DNA of 27,053 nucleotides from Lachnoclostridium sp. UBA3262 (GCA_002362575.1 DEUM01000073.1:1-27053), one strand, 5' to 3'; counted from the first letter of the stretch, positions 1-8,399 are shown. Program-made: numbers and translations. Notes: generated by a model not told the origin, from the letters alone.

Positions 1-2
1 AG

Positions 3-134
3 AGTCAGTCACATTACACTGCGGACAACGAGTTTTGCGAAGGGCGGCGGAGTGCTTTTGTAAACAAAGGAAACAATTCATTTTTCGCGGGGAGTGATGT
101 CCCGGCAAGAAACGGTAGGATATCCACCGCATAA
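3..134 (+). CDS. possible 3' end of a gene cut by the window start
   Basis: One plus-strand frame is open from the window edge to a TAA at 132-134, giving 43 residues. A second frame is open from base 1 to a TAA at 61-63. Neither peptide resembles a family I recognise, so I cannot say which, if either, is real. A strong intrinsic terminator begins about 70 bases after the longer frame ends, which fits the 3' end of a transcription unit entering from the left. This could equally be the 3' part of a structured RNA. Product unknown. Confidence 0.2.
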   Translation, partial: SQSHYTADNEFCEGRRSAFVNKGNNSFFAGSDVPARNGRISTA

Positions 135-206
135 CCGCAGAGGACCAGGCAATTGCCTTGTGTTGAAATGGATTCGACTTGATACCGTCAGGCTGGATAT
201 GGAAAA

Positions 207-241
207 GAAGTTTTCACTGAAAAGTGGAGACTTCTTTTTTT
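207..241 (+). terminator. intrinsic terminator closing the upstream unit
   Basis: A 12-bp stem (arms 207-218 and 223-234, two G-U wobbles) is capped by a GAAA tetraloop and followed by seven T. It would end transcription arriving from left of the window and insulate the large secreted-protein gene at 456. Confidence 0.85.
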
Positions 242-455
242 CTTGCTCTGCAACAAAGAACCTTTCTGTAAGATAGGTGTGTAAATCTTATTTTTCAAGA
301 AACATTAAATGCCCATAAAAAATATTTTAAACAAATCTTCCAATTTTTACAAGAAAAACAGACACATTTAAGTAAACCCAGATAATATTTCCGGCTGTCC
401 GGGAAGGTGGATGACCGGTGTATTATAAATATTAAAACTATAGGAGGTAAAAGTT
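242..455 (+). other. AT-rich leader region of the large secreted protein
   Basis: This gene-free stretch separates the terminator from the TTG start at 456. I see no convincing -35/-10 pair with good spacing; several AT-rich -10-like hexamers (for example near 381 and 424) lack a partner. A very good ribosome site, AGGAGG at 442-447, sits 8 bases before the TTG and decides that start. I recognise no riboswitch. Confidence 0.4.
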
Positions 456-3400
456 TTGAAAAAGAATCACAAAAAAACATTGTTCACGCGGATTGTGACT
501 TTTACACTGGCATTGGCTATGGCACTTAGTTCCTGCCTGATTTCCGGCAACAGTGCAGATGCCAAGAAAAAAGTAAAAGTAACAAAGGTGAAAATCAACA
601 CAGGTAAATTGCTCGTTCTGAAAAAAGGTCAGAAAAAGAAACTGAGCGTTACCGTGTCGCCGAAAAAAGCAAAGAACAAAAAGGTGACTTACAAATCCAG
701 CAACAAAAAGGTTGCTAAAGTTTCCAAGAAGGGTGTGGTAAAAGCAGTCGGTAAAAAGGGAACTGCAAAAATCACAGTAAGAAGTAAGTCAAACAAGAAG
801 AAAAAAGCAACAATCAAGGTAAAGATTGGTAAGCCGATTAAGAGTATTATGATGACTGGTACGAAGACCAGACAGGAATTTTACTATTCGAAGGTTACCA
901 ACACAGACAAGACGAGTGCAAACTACGGCAAGGTTTCTTATGTTAGAAACAGCAGATGGGTGAATAAAGGTACGGTATTCAGCAAGAAAAAATCTGCCTC
1001 CATTACAATGGAACTGGGAATGGATAAGGTTTCCCTGAAAGCTGCGTTCTCTCCAAAGAAGCCTACTTATAAAAAGCTGTCTTATACGTCGAGCAAGCCT
1101 ACTGTTGCCAGTGTAGTAGCCGGTACGATTGTCACAAGAAAAGCCGGAACTACGACAATCACAGTAAAGGCTAAAGACGGAAGTGGAAAGAAAGCGAAAA
1201 TTAAGGTTACCGTTAAGCCAATGGGAAATTATAACACGCCGAAGCCTTCTGTCAAAGATATTTCAACGGATGATTTACAGATGATTGAGAACTTTGAGGG
1301 ACAGATGGTTGGTAAAAAGTGGGATAAATATACGGCAGCAGGACGTGATGTCGCAAAAGACGGTGACGTTATGGAGGTTGTAAAAGATCCGGAGAATGCT
1401 TCAAATAAATGTCTGAAGGTAACACCTCAGGGTTACGACTTTGCCCCTGTATTGAGCTTTGACCTTCCGGCGGGCAAGACACTTGACAACTACAGTGGTG
1501 TATATGTAAAGGTCCGTGTTGTGGCAGGTGCTACGTCTGACTTTACTTACAAACAGGTCAGCGCATATTTTGCACCAAAAGGTACACTGGATTATCACTA
1601 TGCGTTTATGACAAATGAGGATTCTCAGAATAATGCAGCAGCAGATGCTAAGAAATACTTTAATTTCTGGGCTGACAGGACGATGGCAATCGGCGACAGC
1701 AACCTTGAAGATCCGAAGGGCGGCGCACTGAATAACATGCCTACCGAGACATCAAAGGGTGAGTCCGAAGGATTCAAACATTATGAGGATGATCCGAAGG
1801 TTGGATTCTCTGCCCGTACATTAGAGTTTACAAAGTATCTGACAGATGATTTGAAGAAGCTGTCCTCATTGGATCTGGTTGTTGGTTCCAGCTATAAGAA
1901 ACCAAACACTACCAGTGATGACGATAAGGTTACATGGTATATTGATGACATTGCATTGATTAAGAAACCGGAAACTCAGGTTAAGGTAACTAAGATTGAT
2001 GTAGCCGGACAGGATACTGTCACAATCGGTAAGACGGCTGAGTACAGTGCAACAGTGACACCGGCAAATGCAACAGAGAAGGGTGTTGACTGGAGCGTAT
2101 CTGATACGACCAAAGCTACGATTGACAAAGAGACAGGTGTACTGACTGCTGTTTCAGAGGGTGTGATAAATGTCGTTGCTACGGCGAAGGATGGAAGTAA
2201 GGTAAGCGGTAAGAAGACCGTTACGATTCAGAAAGCTGCCGCTGTTACCGGAGATTACACAGTAGATGTATCAAAGGTAGCAGAAACGGTTGATTCTACG
2301 ACAACCGGAATCGCTTCTCTGACAAAGGACGGCGATGACTATGTAAGCCCTGCGATATCCAATAATGCGAAATACTTCATTGACTTAGGTGAGACAATGG
2401 ATTTGAGCGGCTATACTTCTATGCGTGTCGTATTTAAGTCCAAAGGCGGACTGCAGTTTGCTTTGTGGGCAGATGACTTTGACATCACAGCAGAAAAGTG
2501 GTGGGATAACAATAAGGTAGCAACTTACAGCTCAGATAATGGTACGGCAAGTGACCATGATGATGGTTCTGAATACAAGACACAGGATATGAAGCTGACC
2601 GGTGATGTATCGAAAATTCGCTATGTGTCTGTCGGAACAAACAAAGGATTTGACGGAGGTGCAGACAGTACATTTGCCATTAAGTCGATTACCTTTGTGG
2701 CTCCGGTAGCAGGTGCTAAGGATATGCTGGATGACTATACAATCACATATCCGGTAGATGAGAACTTTACTGATGCAGCTACGGCAAAGCTTGGCTGGTC
2801 AAACTGGGATGCAGAAGGCAAAAACTATTTAGCACTTTCATCTAAAGACGCTGGTGTAACATTTACGGCAGCAGCAGGAAGTGAAGCAGCTTATGCGACA
2901 GTACCGGCAAGTGAATGGAATGGTATTGCACTTCCACTGGACAACCGAACTGGTGAAGCTGCAAAAGATTTCTATGTGGAAGCGACAGTAAAGGCAACCG
3001 GCGATGAGCTTGGAAAGGTTGGATTCTCTGGAAGTAATACAGTGGCAGATAGTAAATTTTATCCGGGAAATCTAATGAAAGAATATGGTAGTGATTACTA
3101 TCTCCAAAGAAATGTGGATTCCGAATGGCAGACGATTAAGGCAAAAATCACTGTACCTGCTAAAAAGTTTGGAGAGACCAGACTGAAGGGAACAAAGACA
3201 AGCGGATTCCTTGTAAAGAGTGTAAAGATTGAGGAATTTTCAGCACAGGATTTGACTATGACAGAGGAACCGAAACCGGCTGATGAAGCTATTAGTGGAA
3301 CTTATGCAGTGGATATAACAAAGCTGAACGGACAGGGAAAAGGTGGAACTTATGATGCGGATGCTAAGGTCATGAAAATTACGGCAGGTGAACTGGGGCT

Positions 3401-4457
3401 GGATTTGCCGAAAGAAGTAGCGGCAGGACAGACAGTAGTGGTAACATTGACAGGAACAAATAAGGCAGACGACGCCCAGACGGTAAGCGCTTTTCTGTCA
3501 ACGGCAGACGCTGCAGAAAATGGAAATGTGGCAACAGCAGACAAGACCGTGGCAAAAGATGCTACAGAGACACTGAGCTTTACACTTACCCCTGAGACAG
3601 CGACTTCCACGATTCTGATTAAGGGACCGTCAGAAGCAAGCTTGGTAAACTTTGAGGTATCTTCAGTAACGATTCGTTATATTGCAAAAGATAACGTGGA
3701 TATTACAAAGCTGAACGGACAGGGAAAAGGTGGAACTTATAATACAGACACCAAGATTATGACAATGACAAATGGCGAACTGGGACTGGATTTGCCAAAG
3801 GAAGTAGCGGCAGGCCAGACAGTAGTGGTAACATTGACAGGAACAAATAAGGCAGAAGATGCCCAGACGGTAAGAGCCTTTCTGTCAAAAGCAGACGCCG
3901 GGGCAAATGGAAATGTGGCAACAGCAGACAAGACAGTGGCAAAAGATGCGACAGAGACACTGAGCTTTACGCTTACCCCTGAGGCAGCGACTTCCACGAT
4001 TCTGATCAAGGGACCGGCAGAAGGAAGTTTGGTAAACTTTGAGGTATCCGCAGTAACGATTGAATATGTCGGAACCTATGCAGTGGATATCACAAAGCTG
4101 AACGGACAGGGAAATGGTGGAACATATAATGCAGACACCAAGATTATGACAATGACAAATGGCGAACTGGGACTGGATTTGCCGAAGGAAGTAGCGGCAG
4201 GCCAGACAGTAGTGGTAACATTAACAGGAACAAATAAGGCAGAAGATGCCCAGACGGTAAGAGCCTTTCTGTCAACAGCAGATGCTGGAGCAAATGGAAA
4301 TGTGGTAACAGCAGATAAGACAGTGGCAAAAGATGCGACAGAGACACTGAGCTTTACCCTTACTCCTGAGACAGCAACCTCGACGATTCTGATCAAGGGA
4401 CCGGCAGAAGGAAGTTTGGTAAACTTTGAAGTATCTTCGGTAACTCTTGAATTTTAA
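456..4457 (+). CDS. giant secreted multi-domain protein: Big_2-like and carbohydrate-binding-like modules, triple C-terminal repeat
   Basis: The product is 1333 residues and starts at TTG, fixed by AGGAGG 8 bases upstream. Residues 1-36 are an export signal ending in ADA. An LSSC lipobox-like string at 24-27 means lipid attachment is an alternative. Lys-rich Big_2-like Ig domains lie at about 40-127 and 129-255, with a third at about 560-640. Regions at about 265-553, 643-750 and 758-945 are beta-rich, with features of carbohydrate-binding modules such as a WYIDDIALI-type strand closing the first. Residues 952-1333 are three 129-residue repeats. I find no glycosidase motif, LPXTG, SLH or dockerin. 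The downstream neighbour is a GH10 xylanase with a similar Lys-rich N-terminal region. I infer a non-catalytic binding or scaffold protein for plant polysaccharide at the cell surface. The CBM assignments are by look only. Confidence 0.8.
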   Translation: MKKNHKKTLFTRIVTFTLALAMALSSCLISGNSADAKKKVKVTKVKINTGKLLVLKKGQKKKLSVTVSPKKAKNKKVTYKSSNKKVAKVSKKGVVKAVGKKGTAKITVRSKSNKKKKATIKVKIGKPIKSIMMTGTKTRQEFYYSKVTNTDKTSANYGKVSYVRNSRWVNKGTVFSKKKSASITMELGMDKVSLKAAFSPKKPTYKKLSYTSSKPTVASVVAGTIVTRKAGTTTITVKAKDGSGKKAKIKVTVKPMGNYNTPKPSVKDISTDDLQMIENFEGQMVGKKWDKYTAAGRDVAKDGDVMEVVKDPENASNKCLKVTPQGYDFAPVLSFDLPAGKTLDNYSGVYVKVRVVAGATSDFTYKQVSAYFAPKGTLDYHYAFMTNEDSQNNAAADAKKYFNFWADRTMAIGDSNLEDPKGGALNNMPTETSKGESEGFKHYEDDPKVGFSARTLEFTKYLTDDLKKLSSLDLVVGSSYKKPNTTSDDDKVTWYIDDIALIKKPETQVKVTKIDVAGQDTVTIGKTAEYSATVTPANATEKGVDWSVSDTTKATIDKETGVLTAVSEGVINVVATAKDGSKVSGKKTVTIQKAAAVTGDYTVDVSKVAETVDSTTTGIASLTKDGDDYVSPAISNNAKYFIDLGETMDLSGYTSMRVVFKSKGGLQFALWADDFDITAEKWWDNNKVATYSSDNGTASDHDDGSEYKTQDMKLTGDVSKIRYVSVGTNKGFDGGADSTFAIKSITFVAPVAGAKDMLDDYTITYPVDENFTDAATAKLGWSNWDAEGKNYLALSSKDAGVTFTAAAGSEAAYATVPASEWNGIALPLDNRTGEAAKDFYVEATVKATGDELGKVGFSGSNTVADSKFYPGNLMKEYGSDYYLQRNVDSEWQTIKAKITVPAKKFGETRLKGTKTSGFLVKSVKIEEFSAQDLTMTEEPKPADEAISGTYAVDITKLNGQGKGGTYDADAKVMKITAGELGLDLPKEVAAGQTVVVTLTGTNKADDAQTVSAFLSTADAAENGNVATADKTVAKDATETLSFTLTPETATSTILIKGPSEASLVNFEVSSVTIRYIAKDNVDITKLNGQGKGGTYNTDTKIMTMTNGELGLDLPKEVAAGQTVVVTLTGTNKAEDAQTVRAFLSKADAGANGNVATADKTVAKDATETLSFTLTPEAATSTILIKGPAEGSLVNFEVSAVTIEYVGTYAVDITKLNGQGNGGTYNADTKIMTMTNGELGLDLPKEVAAGQTVVVTLTGTNKAEDAQTVRAFLSTADAGANGNVVTADKTVAKDATETLSFTLTPETATSTILIKGPAEGSLVNFEVSSVTLEF
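3309..4457 (+). repeat. three in-frame tandem repeats of 387 bp (129 codons)
   Basis: Units begin at 3309, 3696 and 4083, exactly 387 bases apart, each opening with codons for VDITKLNGQG. The second and third copies are more alike than either is to the first. Each unit would fold as a small beta-rich domain (VTLTGTN, SFTLTPE, NFEVS strands). The high DNA identity, including at synonymous sites, points to recent duplication or gene conversion. The final unit runs straight into the stop codon. Confidence 0.9.
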
Positions 4458-4485
4458 TTGTTTCTTGAGTGAGAAGTAAGAATCA

Positions 4486-4522
4486 ATACGGGAAGAACTG
4501 TCAGAGGTCTTCCCGTATTTTT
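4486..4522 (+). terminator. intrinsic terminator between the binding protein and the xylanase gene
   Basis: An 11-bp perfect stem (4486-4496 with 4508-4518) with an 11-base loop is followed by a short T run. It ends the upstream transcript 29 bases after the stop codon. It lies only about 50 bases before the xylanase ATG, so any read-through would set the ratio of the two proteins. Confidence 0.85.
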
Positions 4523-4570
4523 AAAAGATAAGTATTTGACGATGAAATAAAAGTAAGGAGGAATTATACT

Positions 4571-4762
4571 ATGAAGCGTCAAATTGCGTTTTTTACGGCA
4601 TGTGCTCTGTCATTTAGCATAATATTGCCGGGAATGACAGATACAGCGAGTGCAAAAGTAAAAAAGCCAAAACTGAAAAAGAGTAAGATTTCGGTTGAAA
4701 AAATAAAAAGGCTAAAATTACAATCAAAGGAAAGAAAATCAAAAAGACCAAGTGGTCGATAA
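4571..4762 (+). CDS. signal-peptide fragment of the frameshifted GH10 xylanase
   Basis: The ATG at 4571 follows an AAGGAGG site at 4555-4561. The first ~28 residues form a clear signal peptide ending TASA, and the mature part begins with a Lys-rich string like that of the protein at 456. After about residue 42 the reading turns into low-complexity Lys/Arg text and stops at 4762. At the same point the -1 frame becomes sensible: a Lys-rich Big_2-like domain that continues without a stop into the CBM and GH10 domains. Adding one A to the A6 run at 4698-4703 joins the frames into one 729-residue protein. As read, this fragment is a broken N-terminus, not an independent gene. Confidence 0.75.
   Translation: MKRQIAFFTACALSFSIILPGMTDTASAKVKKPKLKKSKISVEKIKRLKLQSKERKSKRPSGR
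4698..4703 (+). other. A6 tract at the xylanase frameshift
   Basis: The frame entering from the ATG at 4571 and the frame encoding the CBM/GH10 part overlap here. The upstream frame reads GTT GAA AAA ATA; the downstream frame needs AAA AAT AAA AAG. A seventh A would fuse them. No canonical X-XXY-YYZ slippery heptamer is in register, which argues against classical programmed -1 frameshifting. A real indel, replication or transcription slippage, and a sequencing error all remain possible. Confidence 0.7.
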
Positions 4763-4902
4763 AGAGCAAAAAGATTGCGACACTTTCTAAGAAGAAAAAG
4801 ACAAGTGTAGTAGTCAAAGGAAAGAAAGCGGGAAAGAAGACGACCGTAACGGCTAAGGTAACGGTAAAGGGAAGAAAGAGGCCGTATAGTTTAAAGTGTA
4901 AG

Positions 4903-6759
4903 GTGACGGTAGTCAAAGCGAAGCCGGCGCCAACACCTACGCCAACGGTAAAACCTACCGTAAAGCCAAGTGTAAAACCGACGGATAAAGCGCCGGATAC
5001 GGGTAAACCGGTGACGCCGAACACGGAGAAACCTCCGGTCAGAGACATCTCCGCTTATGAGAAGGCGGATGTCATCAGCAACACATTTGACGAAAACTGG
5101 GAGCCTTTTGTGACACGAAAGAATGAAGACCAGAAGGTAAGCTTTTCTCTGACCGATGACGCAAAATTTGCCGGAAAGGCATTGAAGGTCAGCGGGCGTG
5201 AGAGGATGTGGAACGGTGCATTTCTGGAGCTGACAGATATTGTTGTTGCCAATGCTACTTACCATGTAGAGTTCTGGGTAAAGCAGGAGCTGAACGCAAA
5301 AAGGCTGCCGGACATTTTCTACTGTACGACAGAGACGGCTGCTGTACCGGCTGCGGAAGCCACAGACGACGATAAGACATGGACGTATCTGATTGACGCG
5401 GGAACAAAGGTCGACAGAGAGGGTACATGGGTAAAGGTGGAAGGAAACTTCAGTGTGCCGGCAAGCTCTAAGCACTTTGGACTGTGCTTTGAGACAAAAG
5501 GATATCTGAATAACTTCTTCCTTGATGAATTTCATCTGGATTTAGTGTCCGCCCCGGCGCCGAAAATAGACTTGACCGGACTGCATGAGCTTTACAAGGA
5601 TAAATTTATCATTGGTAATGCAGTTGGCAAAACAGAGCTACAGGATGCAGAGACAGTGGCATATGTGAAAAACATGTATGGAAGTATCACGATGGGCAAT
5701 GAGATGAAGCCGGATGCGATCATGTCATCTACTTTGATTGACAAGACTTCGGATACCGCTAAGGATTATGTGATTCCAGCGGGGTATACGGACGATAAGG
5801 TTCCGACGCTGAACTTTACGGATACTGATTTTGCACTGAAGACGGCATCTGAAAATGGTCTGAAGCTGCGTGTTCATACACTGCTATGGCATCAGCAGAC
5901 TCCGTCATGGTTCTTTAAGGAGGGCTATTCGGACAGTGGTGCGCTGGTAAGCAAAGAGGTTATGGATAAACGTCTGGAGTTCTATGTGAAGTCCGTGATG
6001 AAGCATATTCTGTCCAGCCAGTATGCCGATGGCGTGTATGCAGTGGATGTTGTCAATGAATATTTCCATAGCAACGGCGCGGAAAATGCAGAGAAGTATA
6101 AAACCTACTGGCAGAAGATTTATGGGGTTACATCGACAGGCACCGGCGAAAATATGACAAATACGGAGCCTCCGTATGTAAAGGCAGCTTTTGTATATGC
6201 GTATGACGTAGTGAAAGAGTACAGTAAGACCGATACGGTTAAGCTGTATTATAATGATTTTAATACTTATATCGGTAACTGTGCGGATAATATGATTAAG
6301 ATGGTGAACTGGATCAATACAAACGGCGATGGTAACACGGATGGAAAGATTTGTGCCGGAGTCGGTATGCAGTCCCACTTAGATACCGCTTATCCGACCT
6401 TCGATGCCTATAAGACGGCACTGGAGAAGTTCGCAGCAGCCGGATTTGACATTCAGATTACCGAGCTGGATATTACCATGGGGCAGACGTCCACGGCGGC
6501 AGGCAAGCTGACCGCTGAGGCGAAGGCGAAGCTTCTGGCACAGCAGACAGAGTATTATGAGAAGTTAATGAATCTGTATCTGGAGCATAAGGATTCCATT
6601 TCGGCTGTAGTATTCTGGGGATTATCCAGTCAGGGTTCATGGAGAGCGTGGGGAGATCCTTGCATCTTTGGCCTGAAGGGTATGTATGATGTGAAAGATT
6701 CGTATAAGAAAATGGTAGAACTGGGAGGGGGGACATTCCCGCCTGCCGGCTCGAAGTAA
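4903..6759 (+). CDS. GH10 endo-1,4-beta-xylanase with CBM22-like module (5' end in another frame)
   Basis: Endo-xylanases of GH10 cut the beta-1,4-xylan backbone outside the cell. Counting from the GTG at 4903, residues ~5-48 are a Pro/Thr/Lys linker, ~55-215 a CBM22/CBM4_9-like module (KVSGRERMWNG, then YHVEFWVK), and ~222-612 the GH10 barrel. Visible GH10 motifs are TMGNEMKPD, LRVHTLLWH, DVVNE (acid/base Glu386), GMQSH and ITELDI (nucleophile Glu521), followed by VVFWGLS. The frame is open back to 4699 and that part encodes a plausible Lys-rich Big_2-like domain, but it has no start codon before 4903. The GTG at 4903 has no ribosome site and would give a protein without export signal. The natural product therefore almost certainly starts at 4571, with one base missing at 4698-4703. 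The family call is firm; whether the gene is functional is open. Confidence 0.9.
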   Translation: MTVVKAKPAPTPTPTVKPTVKPSVKPTDKAPDTGKPVTPNTEKPPVRDISAYEKADVISNTFDENWEPFVTRKNEDQKVSFSLTDDAKFAGKALKVSGRERMWNGAFLELTDIVVANATYHVEFWVKQELNAKRLPDIFYCTTETAAVPAAEATDDDKTWTYLIDAGTKVDREGTWVKVEGNFSVPASSKHFGLCFETKGYLNNFFLDEFHLDLVSAPAPKIDLTGLHELYKDKFIIGNAVGKTELQDAETVAYVKNMYGSITMGNEMKPDAIMSSTLIDKTSDTAKDYVIPAGYTDDKVPTLNFTDTDFALKTASENGLKLRVHTLLWHQQTPSWFFKEGYSDSGALVSKEVMDKRLEFYVKSVMKHILSSQYADGVYAVDVVNEYFHSNGAENAEKYKTYWQKIYGVTSTGTGENMTNTEPPYVKAAFVYAYDVVKEYSKTDTVKLYYNDFNTYIGNCADNMIKMVNWINTNGDGNTDGKICAGVGMQSHLDTAYPTFDAYKTALEKFAAAGFDIQITELDITMGQTSTAAGKLTAEAKAKLLAQQTEYYEKLMNLYLEHKDSISAVVFWGLSSQGSWRAWGDPCIFGLKGMYDVKDSYKKMVELGGGTFPPAGSK

Positions 6760-6795
6760 GCAAAAATTATTTGAATATTAAAGTTTGATAGTATT

Positions 6796-6839
6796 GAAAA
6801 AATGTTGCAGAAATGTTATGATTTTTGCAACATTTTTTT
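6796..6839 (+). terminator. intrinsic terminator after the xylanase gene
   Basis: A 12-bp stem built from ATGTTGCAGAAA and TTTTTGCAACAT (one G-T wobble) with an 8-base loop is followed by seven T. It lies about 40 bases after the xylanase stop and separates it from the EF-hand/LRR gene. The stem is flanked by A and T runs, so it might also work in the reverse direction. Confidence 0.85.
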
Positions 6840-6904
6840 GCTCTTAATCGTTTTATAATTGTAGTGCTAAATATTTTAAATGGAGATAGAAAGAGGGGAT
6901 TCTC

Positions 6905-8140
6905 ATGAAAAAAATAATGACACTTTTATTTCTTAGCATCGGTATTTTTTTAGCAGGCGCAGCTCATGTCGACGCAGCAACTGCAAACGCTGTGGAAATC
7001 AATGCAGGCACGTTTCCGGATAACATTCTGAGAGCTTATGTGCTGGAGAATATTGATACAAATAAGGATAAAATTCTGCAAAAAGAGGAAGCGGCGGCAG
7101 TTACAAAACTATCGTTTCAGAAATTTATGGAGCCGGATGATTGGGATGACGAAGAAGAAGGGGAGTATCCGCATTACACAAAAGAGGATTTTACGTTTGA
7201 TTGCAAAGGACTGGAACGCTTTACAAACCTAATTACGCTGGAAATCAATCTGAATGGAGGCGTGACAGATGACAATGTAGAGTATCCGGTCAAAGTCATC
7301 AACGAGAATTTTTTATACCGTCTCAAAAACCTGAAGCATCTGGATATTTGCGAGATGAATTTAAAAAGCTTTGACTGTTCAAAGTTTCCAAAACTTGAAA
7401 GTTTGGATCTCGCTCGTTTTCAAGAACTGGAGAAAATAACTTTTAAGGGAAATAATAGTTTGAAGGAGTTGTGGCTTAGTGATTCTCTAAAATTAAGCAA
7501 AGTAGATGTATCTTCACTTGGGAAATTAACAAATTTGAGACTACAGGCTCTTGACAACATTAAGGAAGTTCAATTTGGTAAGAAAAATAAAGCGCTAAAA
7601 GAACTTTGGATTGACCATTATTCAAATGAATACTGCAAGAAGTTGAAATCTTTAAATCTGAGTAAACTAACGGGCTTGAAAAAGCTGGGTGTGGAATATG
7701 TAAAGAATTTAAAGAGATTGGATACATCGCGTAATAAAAATCTTCGTTATGTTTATGTGGCGGAGTGCAGTAAAATTAAGAAATTTACACCGAAGAAAAA
7801 TAAAAAGCTGACAGAGGTAAGTATATCGGACTGCAAAAGTTTTAAGACGCTTGATTTGAGTGCTAATCACAAACTGAGCTGGCTGCAGTTGGAAGGAAAG
7901 CAGATCAAAACAATTCGTTTGAGTAAGAAAAATAAACTTTCATATTTCCGCTATGCGAATGCAGGACTGAAAAAGTTTAATGTGAAGAATATCAATGTTA
8001 AGACACTGAAGGACTTGCAGCTTTATGGAAATAAGTTGAAAAAAGTAAATGTGTCGAAATACAAAAAGCTTCAAAGTCTTGATGTGGATCAAGGTGTCAA
8101 AGTAATTGGCAGAAGAAAGAAAACAAGTGTATACCGCTAA
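6905..8140 (+). CDS. secreted EF-hand plus leucine-rich-repeat protein
   Basis: The 411-residue product has a signal peptide ending near residue 24 (HVDA). An EF-hand-like calcium loop lies at 51-62 (DTNKDKILQKEE). About ten irregular leucine-rich repeats of the LxxLxLxxxxxLxxLDxSxN style run from ~105 to 400. The C-terminus is basic, without LPXTG or a membrane anchor. The start is the ATG after AGAGGGG; a TATAAT at 6854-6859 may be the -10, but I see no clear -35. The closest relative in the window is the partial gene at 26437, with the same order of signal, EF-hand and LRR. LRR proteins of this type in gut Firmicutes are surface or secreted binding proteins; the ligand cannot be told. Codon use is more AT-rich than in the gat operon. 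Confidence 0.8.
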   Translation: MKKIMTLLFLSIGIFLAGAAHVDAATANAVEINAGTFPDNILRAYVLENIDTNKDKILQKEEAAAVTKLSFQKFMEPDDWDDEEEGEYPHYTKEDFTFDCKGLERFTNLITLEINLNGGVTDDNVEYPVKVINENFLYRLKNLKHLDICEMNLKSFDCSKFPKLESLDLARFQELEKITFKGNNSLKELWLSDSLKLSKVDVSSLGKLTNLRLQALDNIKEVQFGKKNKALKELWIDHYSNEYCKKLKSLNLSKLTGLKKLGVEYVKNLKRLDTSRNKNLRYVYVAECSKIKKFTPKKNKKLTEVSISDCKSFKTLDLSANHKLSWLQLEGKQIKTIRLSKKNKLSYFRYANAGLKKFNVKNINVKTLKDLQLYGNKLKKVNVSKYKKLQSLDVDQGVKVIGRRKKTSVYR

Positions 8141-8253
8141 TGTATAAAAAATTGTTGACAAATTAACGAAAATTGAACAAAGGCAATAATCAGAAAGTGG
8201 GGGTTGAGATAAATCCTCGTTGATTATACTTAGCATACAATAAGGAGGTTATC

Positions 8254-8349
8254 ATGTCAGAAAGGAAGGCATATTAACATTGGTTGACGCAAAAAGCGGA
8301 AGAAGCAGGAGTTAATTTTACGATATTCCTTGTTTCACAAAGAAATTAA
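8254..8349 (+). pseudogene. remnant resembling the C-terminal helix of a HicB-type antitoxin
   Basis: A strong AAGGAGG at 8242-8248 precedes an ATG at 8254 that gives only seven codons before TAA. The same frame then continues with HWLTQKAEEAGVNF, followed by unrelated residues and a stop at 8347-8349. HicB antitoxins commonly end in a ribbon-helix-helix-like stretch of the form WLNxxAEExxINFSxxLQEAL, which this matches before diverging. It seems to be a short decayed piece with the middle lost. No toxin (HicA) is nearby. The rest of 8141-8447 shows nothing else except the promoter-like site at 8391. Confidence 0.35.
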
Positions 8350-8390
8350 GCGATATGATGAAAGAAGTTATAGAATAATATTGAAGTGTA

Positions 8391-8399
8391 TGGTATACT
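8391..8399 (+). promoter_or_regulatory. extended -10 promoter for the lipoprotein gene
   Basis: TGG-TATACT at 8391-8399 matches an extended -10 element (TGnTATAAT) and lies about 50 bases before the ATG at 8448. No good -35 is visible, which is tolerable for extended -10 promoters. Confidence 0.5.

Noticed and set aside
167..180. AATGGATTCGAC, like the 5' end of tmRNA
   Set aside because: No tag-peptide frame, no tRNA-like 3' part and only ~60 bases before a terminator; a chance match.
3350..4396. Open frames on the minus strand across the three repeats
   Set aside because: They recur because the repeats recur and are shadows of the coding strand; no ribosome site or family resemblance.
4698..4710. 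Programmed -1 ribosomal frameshift site in the xylanase gene
   Set aside because: The A-rich run is not in X-XXY-YYZ register with the upstream frame, and I see no obvious stimulatory stem right after it; slippage, indel or error fits better.
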